A DNA stretch of 64,000 bases from Roseibium polysiphoniae (GTDB lineage Bacteria > Pseudomonadota > Alphaproteobacteria > Rhizobiales > Stappiaceae). Both the position numbers and the translations under genes were made by a program. Below the pieces are notes generated by a model. That model worked only from the letters and a program-made list of their open reading frames with translations. It was not told the origin of the DNA and searched no databases. Shown piece by piece: positions 9,604 to 17,701 of this stretch; positions within the stretch are counted from its first letter, which is position 1; each line of letters begins with the position of its first letter. The stretch covers positions 620,001-684,000 of the forward strand of contig NZ_JACYXJ010000002.1 in NCBI RefSeq assembly GCF_014842925.1, read 5' to 3'.

Positions 9604-10983
9604 TTGGAACGCAAGTCTCGCGAGGACGGCAGTACTCCATCCAAGAGCGGCGACGATCACGGTATTGACCGGCGCCCCCAGCCCTTCCGGGCGATGATCC
9701 TTGAACCTGTTTTGCAGCACCGCAGAGATGCTGGCGATGGTGACCTTCGATCCAATCGAAGCCCTGAAGCACGCCTTGAGGAAGCCGTTGGCCTAAGCGC
9801 CGCCATCAATCTGAATATCGTTTCCTCCAATGTTGTGAAGATCAACGCTCCCAAGCCTGCAACGCTGTTTGGTGAAGGCAAGGTTGACGAGCTTTCTGGC
9901 GCGGTTGCCGCGGAAGAGCTTGATCTTGTGGTCGTTGATCATCCGCTGACACCTGTTCAACAGCGCAACCTGGAGCGACGGCTTGGCACCAAGGTGATTG
10001 ACCGGACGGGCCTGATCCTCGAGATCTTTGGTGACCGCGCGCGAACCAAGGAAGGCAAGCTGCAGGTCGACCTTGCGCATTTGACCTGGCAGAAAAGCCG
10101 GCTTGTTCGGTCCTGGACTCACCTTGAGCGTCAGCGTGGTGGTGCCGGGTTCATGGGTGGCCCAGGTGAAACCCAGATCGAGGCCGACAGACGTCAGATT
10201 CAGGATCGCATTCTTGCTCTGCAAAAGCAGCTCGAGGGTGTGCGTCGGACGCGCGATTTGCATCGCAAAAAGCGCAAGAAGATCCCTCAGCCGGTTGTTG
10301 CTCTCGTCGGGTATACGAATGCGGGAAAGTCGACCCTTTTCAACCGGATGACAGAATCGGACGTCTTTGCCAAGGACCTCTTGTTCGCGACACTCGATCC
10401 GACACTGCGGAAGATCAAGCTGCCGCATGGCCGGGAAGTCATCCTGTCCGACACGGTGGGCTTTATCTCGGACCTGCCGACCCATCTGGTCGCCGCGTTC
10501 CGGGCGACGCTGGAAGAGGTGCTTGAAGCTGATCTGATCCTGCATGTGCGGGATATTTCCCATACAGACACCGACGCGCAAGCTGAAGATGTCAAGAAGA
10601 CCCTGGATGATCTGGGTGTCAGCCAGCAAACCGGTGCTCCGATCGTAGAAGTGTGGAACAAGATCGATTGTCTTGATCCATTGTATCGGGAAAAGCTTCT
10701 GGATGATCAAGGTGCTGAAGGCCCCATAGCCCTGTCAGCCCTGACTGGCGAGGGGCTCGATCAGCTCTATGCACGGATAGATGCCTTCATCGCCCAGCAT
10801 GATGACATCTTCACCGTACGTTTGCCGGTCACCGACGGTGCCTTGACAGCCCAGCTTTATCAGGTTGCCGAGGTTCTGGAACGGCAGGATGGAGAGGAAT
10901 ACATCGAGGCCGATGTCCGGGTTTCCGACAAGCAGCGCGGGCCCTTCCGGAGCCTCTTTGCAAGCTATCTCGTCAGCGAATAG
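9604..10983 (+). CDS. hflX: Ribosome-associated GTPase HflX
   Basis: This protein of up to 459 residues is a GTPase that rescues stalled ribosomes by splitting subunits. The N-terminal HflX domain contains GGAGFMGGPGETQIEADRR. The G domain has G1 GYTNAGKST, G3 DTVGFISDLP and G4 NKID. The annotated start is a TTG directly after the hfq TGA (zero gap). The first internal ATG at 9694 (MILEPVLQHR) matches the usual family N terminus better, so the true start may be there. Convergent with mazG, with about 18 bases between the stops. Confidence 0.93.
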   Translation: MERKSREDGSTPSKSGDDHGIDRRPQPFRAMILEPVLQHRRDAGDGDLRSNRSPEARLEEAVGLSAAINLNIVSSNVVKINAPKPATLFGEGKVDELSGAVAAEELDLVVVDHPLTPVQQRNLERRLGTKVIDRTGLILEIFGDRARTKEGKLQVDLAHLTWQKSRLVRSWTHLERQRGGAGFMGGPGETQIEADRRQIQDRILALQKQLEGVRRTRDLHRKKRKKIPQPVVALVGYTNAGKSTLFNRMTESDVFAKDLLFATLDPTLRKIKLPHGREVILSDTVGFISDLPTHLVAAFRATLEEVLEADLILHVRDISHTDTDAQAEDVKKTLDDLGVSQQTGAPIVEVWNKIDCLDPLYREKLLDDQGAEGPIALSALTGEGLDQLYARIDAFIAQHDDIFTVRLPVTDGALTAQLYQVAEVLERQDGEEYIEADVRVSDKQRGPFRSLFASYLVSE

Positions 10984-11002
10984 TGGACGGCACATAGCCT
11001 GG

Positions 11003-11839
11003 TTAGGCGTCTGAAGACGAGGGCCTTTTTGCGGCCTGCCAGGCGGCTTCCATCTCGTCGAGCGTCATGGCGTCGAGCGTTGTTGCCGTTTGCTCGGCAT
11101 GGGTCTCGATCGCCGCAAAACGCTTGCGAAACTTGTCGTTGGTGCGCTTGAGAGCCGATTCTGGGTCTATCTCGAGATGACGCGCAAGATTGGCGACTGC
11201 AAAGAGCACGTCGCCCAACTCGCCCTCGATCTTCGACTTGTCGACATCACCGGCTGAAATCTCATCGTCCAGCTCGCCAATCTCTTCCCTGATCTTATCA
11301 AGCACGGGGCCGGCAGCGCCCCAGTCAAAGCCAACCTTTGAGGCGCGCCGCTGCAGCTTGTCGGCTTCGACAAGTGCCGGAAATACGGCCGGCACGTCGT
11401 CCAGATAGGCTTTCTTCGTTTCCTCGAGCCCAAGTGCCTCGCGCCGGGCTTTGTGTTCGGCTTTCTCCTCGGCCTTGATCTTCTCCCACATGCCCTTCGC
11501 CATGCCGGCTGACCGGGCTTTGTCGTCGCCAAAGACATGCGGGTGGCGGCGGATCATCTTTTTGGTGATGCCTTCCACGACGTCGGCGAAGTCGAACTGC
11601 TGATCCTCCTCGGCCATGCGCGCGTGATAGACCACCTGAAGCAACAGATCACCGAGCTCCTCTCGCAGGTTTTCCATGTCGTTCAGGCGAATGGCCTCGG
11701 CGACCTCATAGGCTTCTTCGAGCGTATAGGGTGCGATGGTGCCGAAATCCTGCTCCAGATCCCACGGGCAGCCGGTAACCGGGGTGCGCAGCGCCGCCAT
11801 GATTTCGATAAGGCGGTTTATTTCGCGGGAAGGGGTCAT
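11003..11839 (-). CDS. mazG: Nucleoside triphosphate pyrophosphohydrolase MazG
   Basis: This 278-residue all-helical house-cleaning enzyme hydrolyses (d)NTPs to monophosphates and pyrophosphate. It has two MazG repeats. The first has LRTPVTGCPWDLEQ, the metal-binding EEAYEVAEAI and EELGDLLLQVVYHA; the second has KVGFDWG and EIGELDDEI with ELGDVLFAVANLAR. The ATG at 11839 (MTPSREINRL) is the conserved start; 69 upstream in-frame residues overlap the neighbouring permease gene and are not family sequence. It follows the ABC permease gene on the same strand by 88 bases and may be read with it. Confidence 0.93.
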   Translation of the reverse strand: MTPSREINRLIEIMAALRTPVTGCPWDLEQDFGTIAPYTLEEAYEVAEAIRLNDMENLREELGDLLLQVVYHARMAEEDQQFDFADVVEGITKKMIRRHPHVFGDDKARSAGMAKGMWEKIKAEEKAEHKARREALGLEETKKAYLDDVPAVFPALVEADKLQRRASKVGFDWGAAGPVLDKIREEIGELDDEISAGDVDKSKIEGELGDVLFAVANLARHLEIDPESALKRTNDKFRKRFAAIETHAEQTATTLDAMTLDEMEAAWQAAKRPSSSDA

Positions 11840-11927
11840 CGGATCGTTCTGAACCTTTGTTGGCAGGGTGGACCAGTCTGGCACTTGAAATGCGAAGACC
11901 GGCGCGTTTGCCCCGGCCTTTTTGATC

Positions 11928-13073
11928 TTATCCCCGGATGGATGGATGCCAGAATGTGACGGCCCGTTCGGCGAGGGCGATGAGGCCGTAAAACAGCGAT
12001 CCCGCGAGCGCGGCGACTGCGATTTCCGCCCAGACCATATCCACATTCATCCGGCCGACTTCGGTCGATATCCTGAATCCCATTCCCACAATCGGGGTGC
12101 CAAAGAACTCGGCCACGATGGCGCCGATGAGAGCCAGTGTGGAATTGATCTTGAGCGCGTTGAAAATGAAGGGCATCGCCATCGGCAGACGCAGCTTGAA
12201 CAGGGTCTGCCAGTAGTTTGCGGCATAGGTGCGCATGAGGTCGCGTTGCATGGCGTCGCTGGCGGCCAAGCCGGAAACAGTGTTCACCAGCATCGGAAAG
12301 AACGTCATGATGATGACGACCGCCGCCTTGGAGGGCCAGTCAAAGCCGAACCACATGACCATGATCGGGGCAACGCCGATGATTGGCAGGGCCGAGACGA
12401 GATTTCCAACCGGAAGCAGACCTCGCCGCAGGAACGGCACACGATCGACCAGGATGGCGATGATGAAACCTGCACCGCAGCCCATGACGTAGCCGATCAG
12501 AACGGCCTTCATGAAGGTCTGCTGGAAGTCTGCCCAAAGGATCGGGACAGAGGTGGTGAGGCGAAGCCAGATCTCGGACGGGGCCGGCAGCAGGACTTTG
12601 GGAACGCCCGCACCGGTTACGATCAACTGCCACAGGACAAGGATCGTGGCTCCGAAAAGCGCTGGAATGGCCAGGTCGATGAAGCGGCTCGCAAGCGGGG
12701 ACATGCCCTTCCAGTTCGCCAGCCGCTCGATAAAGAGCCAGGCGGAGGCCCAGGTTGCTGCGGTCAAGGTCCAGAACCCAAGCGCGGCATCGCCGACATG
12801 CCTGCCTGCGGTGTCGATCAAGAGCCATGCGGCGGCAGCCGCCACGAGCCCCAGGATCAGATCGCCAACCTGGTTGCGCATGAAGCCAAGCTCGTATCGA
12901 ACGCCGAGGATCGCGAGAAGCACCAGACATATCGCAAGTCTTGGAACTTCGGTGATTGCGAAATCAGGGCTGAAGACCGGGCTGAACAGCGCGATCGCGG
13001 CCATTGCGATGATGAACCAGGCAAGAAGAGCAGGAATGTCAAACCTGCGTTTGGTTGAGGCGATCATGCTCAT
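11928..13073 (-). CDS. ABC transporter permease (SsuC/TauC type) of the pyrimidine island
   Basis: This 381-residue inner-membrane protein has about ten hydrophobic segments, the first within residues 12-35. The C-terminal half is a binding-protein-dependent transport permease domain of the nitrate/taurine/HMP class; the ATPase-contact region is around MQRDLMRTYAANYWQTLFKLRLP. Its start overlaps the stop of the second permease as ATGA (13070-13073), so the two are translationally coupled and likely form a heterodimer with the ATPase upstream. Its extra N-terminal membrane segments make it longer than typical SsuC. The substrate is inferred from context as a pyrimidine-related compound or hydantoin; sequence alone does not show it. 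Confidence 0.88.
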   Translation of the reverse strand: MSMIASTKRRFDIPALLAWFIIAMAAIALFSPVFSPDFAITEVPRLAICLVLLAILGVRYELGFMRNQVGDLILGLVAAAAAWLLIDTAGRHVGDAALGFWTLTAATWASAWLFIERLANWKGMSPLASRFIDLAIPALFGATILVLWQLIVTGAGVPKVLLPAPSEIWLRLTTSVPILWADFQQTFMKAVLIGYVMGCGAGFIIAILVDRVPFLRRGLLPVGNLVSALPIIGVAPIMVMWFGFDWPSKAAVVIIMTFFPMLVNTVSGLAASDAMQRDLMRTYAANYWQTLFKLRLPMAMPFIFNALKINSTLALIGAIVAEFFGTPIVGMGFRISTEVGRMNVDMVWAEIAVAALAGSLFYGLIALAERAVTFWHPSIRG

Positions 13074-13993
13074 CGTGCCATCCCCATGCGTTTCAGGGCG
13101 AGTGTCTCTATGACCCCTATCAGGGCGACCAGAGAGCCGGCCAGGAAGGCCGCCATCAGCAGGGCGGACCAGATTTGAACGGTCTGGCCATAGTAGGACC
13201 CGGCAAGCAACCGTGCGCCCAGGCCCGCAACGGCGCCGGTGGGCAGCTCTCCGACAATTGCGCCAACGAGCGAGGCAGCGATGCCGATTTTCATGGATGT
13301 AAAAAGATAAGGAACGGCGTAGGGAAAGCGCAGTTTCCAGAACGTCTGCAGCCTTGACGCACTGTAGGTGTGCATCAGGTCCAGATGAATGATCTCGGGA
13401 GAGCGCAACCCCTTCACCATGCCGACGGTGACCGGGAAGAAAGACAGATAGGTCGAGATCATCGCCTTCGGCAGGAGACCGGAAATTCCTACAGCATTCA
13501 GCACCACGATGATCATCGGTGCAATGGCAAGGATCGGGATGGTCTGTGAGGAAATCACCCAGGGCATGAGCGACTTGTCGAGCACCCGCGAATGAACGAT
13601 GCCGATCGCCAGAACGATGCCGAGCGTTGTTCCGATCAGGAAGCCCAGCAGGGTTGTGGAGAGCGTGATCCAGGTGTGATAGACGAGCGATCGCTTGGAG
13701 GTGACCTTCTTGAGCACCGTCGTCTTGTAGATTTCCTCCACCACCTGGTGCGGTGCCGGCAGAACAGGCCGCTCCTGCGCCAGAGTATCACTCACAAGCT
13801 GTGTGAACGGTACATCCGTCTGTTTGGCCCGCTCGTAAATACCTTCTTGGAACGGCGTGTTCAGCGCCACCGCCGCGATGTACCAGATGCCGACGATGGC
13901 CAGCAGGATCACCAGGACAGGTCCCGTGGTTCCGGCCATGAGACCCGCAAACGGATTGGTGCTGCGGGTTGCGGGGAGGGCGGTGTCAGTCAT
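13070..13993 (-). CDS. ABC transporter permease (SsuC/ThiX type) of the pyrimidine island
   Basis: This 307-residue inner-membrane permease belongs to the same nitrate/taurine/HMP-type family as its neighbour. It has one hydrophobic segment near residue 25-45 and the permease domain from about residue 110, with the ATPase-contact stretch DLMHTYSASRLQTFWKLRFP. A long region between the first and second membrane segments (about 55 residues) is probably periplasmic. The gene overlaps the ATPase gene by 8 bases and the next permease by 4, which indicates a tight operon. No binding-protein gene is found next to it. Confidence 0.88.
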   Translation of the reverse strand: MTDTALPATRSTNPFAGLMAGTTGPVLVILLAIVGIWYIAAVALNTPFQEGIYERAKQTDVPFTQLVSDTLAQERPVLPAPHQVVEEIYKTTVLKKVTSKRSLVYHTWITLSTTLLGFLIGTTLGIVLAIGIVHSRVLDKSLMPWVISSQTIPILAIAPMIIVVLNAVGISGLLPKAMISTYLSFFPVTVGMVKGLRSPEIIHLDLMHTYSASRLQTFWKLRFPYAVPYLFTSMKIGIAASLVGAIVGELPTGAVAGLGARLLAGSYYGQTVQIWSALLMAAFLAGSLVALIGVIETLALKRMGMAR

Positions 13994-14759
13994 CGTAGCT
14001 GTGCCCTGCCTTCAGACCTTCACGAACACGGTGAGCGATTTTCAGGAACTCGGGACTCTCGCGCATATCAAGCGTGCGCTCGCGCGGCAGATCGCTTTCA
14101 ATCACGTCATAAATCCGGCCCGGACGCGGGCACAGCACCACGATTTTGGTGGAAAGGTAGACAGCTTCAGGAATCGAGTGGGTGACGAAAACCACTGTCT
14201 TGTTGGTTTTAGCCCAAAGCTGATGGAGCTGATCATTGAGATGATCGCGCACGATTTCATCGAGTGCTCCGAAAGGCTCATCCATCAAGAGCAGATCAGG
14301 CTCAACAGATAGGGCGCGCGCGATTGAAGCGCGCTGCTGCATGCCGCCGGAGAGCTGCCAGGGGAATTTCTTCTCAAAGCCGGCGAGATTGACCAGCTCC
14401 ATGTTTTTGGCAATGCGCGCTCGTTGTTCGGCCTTGGAAAGCCCCATGATTTCGAGGGGGAGGGCAATGTTTCCCGCAATGGTGCGCCAGGGATAAAGGG
14501 CGGCGGCCTGAAAGACGTAGCCATAGGCTCGCTTCAGCCGGGCTTCATGCGGCGTCAGTCCATTGACGGTGATGGTGCCGGCAGTCGGTTGTTCCAGATC
14601 GGCAATCACGCGCAACAGGGTGGTCTTGCCACAGCCGCTTGGGCCGATAAAGGACACGAAATCGCCTTCATCGATCTGGAGATCAATGTCGGACAGGGCG
14701 TGTACCGGTCCATCATTGGTCTGGAACGTCAGCGATAGATTGTCGATATCGATGACCAT
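13986..14759 (-). CDS. ABC transporter ATPase (SsuB/TauB type) of the pyrimidine island
   Basis: This 257-residue cytoplasmic ATPase energises the two permeases that follow. Walker A is GPSGCGKTTLL, the Q-loop lies in YVFQAAALYPWRT, the signature is LSGGMQQRASIARAL, Walker B is LLLMDEPFGALD, and the H-loop is VTHSIPEAVYL. The ATG at 14759 (MVIDIDNLSLTF) is the conserved family start; upstream in-frame codons fall in the AT-rich foreign gene. That gene's TAA overlaps this ATG as TAATG, so an insertion has reached exactly to the start codon. Confidence 0.92.
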   Translation of the reverse strand: MVIDIDNLSLTFQTNDGPVHALSDIDLQIDEGDFVSFIGPSGCGKTTLLRVIADLEQPTAGTITVNGLTPHEARLKRAYGYVFQAAALYPWRTIAGNIALPLEIMGLSKAEQRARIAKNMELVNLAGFEKKFPWQLSGGMQQRASIARALSVEPDLLLMDEPFGALDEIVRDHLNDQLHQLWAKTNKTVVFVTHSIPEAVYLSTKIVVLCPRPGRIYDVIESDLPRERTLDMRESPEFLKIAHRVREGLKAGHSYDD

Positions 14760-15511
14760 TAATTTCCACCTAAAAGCGTCATAGCAAAAGAACCTAATGT
14801 CGCTGCATTTGCAGCGTAAGAAGACCAATTGCCAATATTCTTCGCCATTCTTTTCATACTTTCTCTGTATTTTTCTTTGTCGACTTCGTCGTCGAGGACT
14901 GCGTGCAACTCCCAAAACTTCTGAAAGATAATTCTATAAACATCCCAAAATTCATCCGGATCGTACTGATTTCTTTTCGAGATTATTTCTTTCAAATGAT
15001 CAAAATGGAGATGGATAACTTTAGAAAAACGATCGTCAATCTTTCCGGTGCTAACAAGTACTTCTAAGACCTCAGTTGCATCATTCAATGATGCTCGCAG
15101 ATCATCCGATGTGTATTCGGTAAAATTATTACTAGAAGAGACGTCTGAAATTGAGTCGATAATGGTCAAGTTAGCTTCATTAAACGTACGTCCAAGAACC
15201 GATCTAGCTGGCTGATCGGCTTGGGTAACACTGAGTGGAGCGCTCATCCCGTTCAATGTATTGATCCACCTTTCGCGAGTGCGTTCTCGCGTCAAAGGGA
15301 TTTTTTTTACTTCATTTTGAGAACGATTTATTAGTTCTAAGAAGTGCGAAATCAAGGCTATATCGTTCTGAAACCCAATCTCTTTGGCTATTATCGGCAA
15401 CGCCTCTTTCATAACGCATTCTTGGACTGGTTTGCCTTTCACGATTTTTGATTTTGAAACCTTCAAAACCTTTTCAATTAAATCGTGAAGCGTTGCGGTA
15501 GGTGAAGCCAT
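14759..15511 (-). CDS. AT-rich orphan protein, unknown function, possible C-terminal membrane segment
   Basis: I do not recognise this protein of about 250 residues. It looks almost entirely helical and charged, with DDLRASLNDATEVLEVLV and ELHAVLDDEVDKEKYRESM, and ends in a short hydrophobic stretch NAATLGSFAMTLLGG that could be a membrane segment. Base composition differs sharply from its surroundings: a hand count gives 43% and 33% GC in the 60-base lines at 14881 and 14941. The ATG at 15511 has AAGGAG five bases upstream. A second in-frame ATG at 15544, with GGAGG four bases upstream, would add 11 residues. Its stop overlaps the next gene's start (TAATG). It looks like a laterally acquired cargo gene inside a catabolic operon. 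Confidence 0.75.
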   Translation of the reverse strand: MASPTATLHDLIEKVLKVSKSKIVKGKPVQECVMKEALPIIAKEIGFQNDIALISHFLELINRSQNEVKKIPLTRERTRERWINTLNGMSAPLSVTQADQPARSVLGRTFNEANLTIIDSISDVSSSNNFTEYTSDDLRASLNDATEVLEVLVSTGKIDDRFSKVIHLHFDHLKEIISKRNQYDPDEFWDVYRIIFQKFWELHAVLDDEVDKEKYRESMKRMAKNIGNWSSYAANAATLGSFAMTLLGGN

Positions 15512-15617
15512 ATGTTCTCCTTCTCGCTCGTCTCCTTTTTCCATATGACCTCCGCAGGAAATAGAGTTTCTTGGTCTTCTCACTAAGCCTAGAAAGAAAA
15601 AGCATGAAATGTAGTAG

Positions 15618-15651
15618 AAGGCACCCCTTTCTCTAGTGTAAGGGGTGCCTT
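15618..15651 (-). terminator. Strong hairpin between dihydropyrimidinase and the AT-rich gene
   Basis: AAGGCACCCCTT (15618-15629) pairs perfectly with AAGGGGTGCCTT (15640-15651) across a 10-base loop. It lies 40 bases past the dihydropyrimidinase stop and is probably its terminator, although no long T run follows on the minus strand. It would separate the AT-rich gene and the transporter genes from the upstream catabolic genes. Confidence 0.6.
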
Positions 15652-15691
15652 ATGCGGTTAATTCCTAAATCGGATTAAGTTCAGCGAAGAG

Positions 15692-17149
15692 TCACACCCC
15701 GCTGGCCGGAATGCCGGTGCGTTCGACCTTGCGAGGGTTGGTGAGTTCCTTCCAGGTGCTAAGCGCCTTGCTGACAGCCGGGTAGGGTTCGCGCTTGACG
15801 AATTTGCCGTGGCCCTGTTCGGACTTCATCGTACCATCTTCCACAGCGACCTTGCCGCGGGTCAGGGTGTAGCGCGGCAGGCCCTTGACGGTCTTGCCTT
15901 CGAACACGTTGTAGTCGATGGCCGACTGCTGGGTGCTGGCAGAGATGGTCTTGGACTTTTCCGGATCCCAGACCACCAGATCGGCGTCTGCACCGACGAG
16001 CACGGCACCCTTCTTTGGATAGACATTCAGGATCTTGGCGATGTTTGTCGAAGTGACGGCGACGAATTCGTTCATCGTCAGGCGACCGGTCGACACACCA
16101 TAGGTCCACAGCATCGGCAGACGGTCTTCCAGCCCCCCGGTGCCGTTCGGGATCTTGGTGAAGTCGCCGACGCCATAACGCTTCTGGTCTGTGGTGAAGG
16201 CGCAGTGGTCAGTTGCCACCACCTGCAAGGAACCGCTCGCCAAGCCAGCCCAGAGGCTGTCCTGATGCTGTTTGTTGCGGAAGGGAGGTGACATGACACG
16301 TCGCGCGGCATGATCCCAATCCTTGTCGAAATATTCGCTTTCATCCAGGGTCAGGTGCTGGATCAGCGGCTCGCCATAGACGCGTTTGCCAGCCTGGCGG
16401 GCACGACGGATGGCTTCGTGGCTCTCCTCACAGGAGGTGTGCACCACGTAGAGCGGGACACCGGCCATGTCGGCGATCATGATGGCGCGGTTGGTGGCTT
16501 CTCCTTCAACCTGTGGCGGGCGCGAGTAGGCATGGGCTTCCGGGCCGTTGTTGCCTTCTGCCAGCAGCTGGGCGGAGAGGTCGGCGACAACGTCACCGTT
16601 TTCAGCATGCACCAGCGGCATGGCGCCAAGAGCCGCGCAGCGCTTGAAGGACGCGTACATCTCGTCGTCCTGCACCATCAGGGCGCCCTTGTAGGCCATG
16701 AAATGCTTGAAGGTGTTGATGCCCTTTTCCTTGACCACGGTCTCCATCTCGTTGAAGACCTGCTCACCCCACCAGGTGATCGCCATGTGGAAGGAATAGT
16801 CACAATGGGCCATGGTGGACTTGTTGTCCCAGGCCTGAATGGCTTCCAGCAGCGACTGGTTTGGCGCCGGCAAGCAGAAGTCGACCAACATGGTCGTGCC
16901 TCCAGCCAGAGCCGCCCGTGTGCCACTGTCGAAGTCGTCGGCTGAGAACGTGCCCATGAACGGCATTTCCATGTGGGTGTGCGGATCAATGCCGCCCGGC
17001 ATTATGTAGCAGCCGGTTGCATCCAGCGTTTCGTCGCCTGACAGGTTCGGCCCGATCTCGACGATCTTGCCTCCATCCACCTTCACATCCGCTACATAGG
17101 TCAGATCAGCGGTTACAACCGTACCGCCCTTGATCACCTTCGATGCCAT
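15692..17149 (-). CDS. hydA: Dihydropyrimidinase / D-hydantoinase
   Basis: This 485-residue cytoplasmic amidohydrolase opens the ring of 5,6-dihydrouracil or dihydrothymine (and hydantoins) to N-carbamoyl-beta-amino acids. The binuclear zinc site is seen as GGIDPHTHMEMPF near residue 60, the carboxylated lysine in FMAYKGALM near residue 155, and later metal ligands in PLVHAENGD and YVVHTS; the active-site Asp is in VATDHCAF. Length and motifs fit dihydropyrimidinase rather than allantoinase. It belongs with the amidohydrolase and aminotransferase upstream in a reductive pyrimidine route; the dihydropyrimidine dehydrogenase is not in the window. Also called pydB. Confidence 0.92.
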   Translation of the reverse strand: MASKVIKGGTVVTADLTYVADVKVDGGKIVEIGPNLSGDETLDATGCYIMPGGIDPHTHMEMPFMGTFSADDFDSGTRAALAGGTTMLVDFCLPAPNQSLLEAIQAWDNKSTMAHCDYSFHMAITWWGEQVFNEMETVVKEKGINTFKHFMAYKGALMVQDDEMYASFKRCAALGAMPLVHAENGDVVADLSAQLLAEGNNGPEAHAYSRPPQVEGEATNRAIMIADMAGVPLYVVHTSCEESHEAIRRARQAGKRVYGEPLIQHLTLDESEYFDKDWDHAARRVMSPPFRNKQHQDSLWAGLASGSLQVVATDHCAFTTDQKRYGVGDFTKIPNGTGGLEDRLPMLWTYGVSTGRLTMNEFVAVTSTNIAKILNVYPKKGAVLVGADADLVVWDPEKSKTISASTQQSAIDYNVFEGKTVKGLPRYTLTRGKVAVEDGTMKSEQGHGKFVKREPYPAVSKALSTWKELTNPRKVERTGIPASGV

Positions 17150-17212
17150 TTCTGTTCCCCTTAGTTTTCAACTTTGTGTTTCATGCCGGCCGTTGGACCT
17201 TGTTTGTCCGCG

Positions 17213-17265
17213 GGCATCAGGCGCACCGGTCCCGGCCTTGAGCCGGGACCGGTGCGCCTGATGCC
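17213..17265. repeat. 24-bp perfect inverted repeat abutting the GIY-YIG gene
   Basis: Bases 17213-17236 and 17242-17265 are perfect reverse complements with a five-base loop (CTTGA). The core is ACCGGTCCCGGC and its complement. The right arm ends on the last base of the GIY-YIG gene's TAG stop (17265-17267), so the palindrome starts where the gene ends. It may act as a terminator, but its length and perfection suggest a REP-like mobile palindrome. Confidence 0.9.
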
Positions 17266-17552
17266 TATCGGTTCAAATCAGGATAAAGATCCCTCCAATC
17301 CGGGTTCGGTTTCTCAATCAGTTCGAACTTCCATTGCCGCCGCCATCGTTTGATTTGTTTTTCTTTTACGATGGCATCTGCGATGTCCGTGAATTCTTGA
17401 TACCAGACGAGAGTCTTGCAGCCGTATGTCTCGCTAAACCCTTTAATCAGTCCATCCCGGTGCTCATATATCCGTCTTGCCAAGTCAGTGGTTACGCCCG
17501 TGTAGAGTGTTTCATATGGCTTTGAGGCCATTATGTAGACCCAGGCGGGCAA
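17265..17552 (-). CDS. Single-domain GIY-YIG nuclease-like protein
   Basis: This 95-residue protein is a stand-alone GIY-YIG domain of the UvrC/YhbQ superfamily, which cuts DNA with one tyrosine-arginine-glutamate active site. The two halves of the signature appear as VYI (residue 5-7) and YTGVT (about residue 17-21). The catalytic Arg is in DLARRIYEHRDG and the Glu in VKEKQIKRWRR. There is no ATG at the family N terminus: translation must use the TTG at 17552, which has AGAAGGAAG upstream, because the next ATG would delete VYI. It lies between pydB and pydC and is flanked by palindromic repeats on both sides. The role is unknown; a link with the repeats is inference. Confidence 0.85.
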   Translation of the reverse strand: MPAWVYIMASKPYETLYTGVTTDLARRIYEHRDGLIKGFSETYGCKTLVWYQEFTDIADAIVKEKQIKRWRRQWKFELIEKPNPDWRDLYPDLNR

Positions 17553-17578
17553 TTCTGTGCTTCCTTCTACTGCCTTGA

Positions 17579-17681
17579 CTCACCGATCCCGGATCTCCCA
17601 TTGGTCGTCCGGGATGACGAAGGAGAGACTGCACCCAAAGCTCTCGTTAGTCATCCCGGGCGGAGACCCGGGATCGGTGAG
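17579..17681. repeat. Two inverted copies of a REP-like palindromic element
   Basis: CTCACCGATCCCGG (17579-17592) pairs with CCGGGATCGGTGAG (17668-17681), and CCGGGATGAC (17609-17618) pairs with GTCATCCCGG (17650-17659). Each half (17579-17618 forward, 17650-17681 reverse) is itself a hairpin with ATCCCGG and CCGGGAT arms. The two halves are thus inverted copies of one element with different loops (16 and about 8 bases), like a BIME pair. They sit between the GIY-YIG start and the end of the amidohydrolase gene. Confidence 0.9.
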
Positions 17682-17701
17682 CCAGCAGCCTGTCGTTCAG
17701 A

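Noticed and set aside
11922..13058. 378-codon plus-strand open frame
   Set aside because: Antisense to an ABC permease with well-supported membrane segments; the translation is rich in His, Asp and Gln with no fold.
15692..17149. Allantoinase instead of dihydropyrimidinase
   Set aside because: The HTHMEMPF zinc motif, length of 485 residues and neighbours (beta-alanine type aminotransferase, RutR-like regulators) fit dihydropyrimidinase better.
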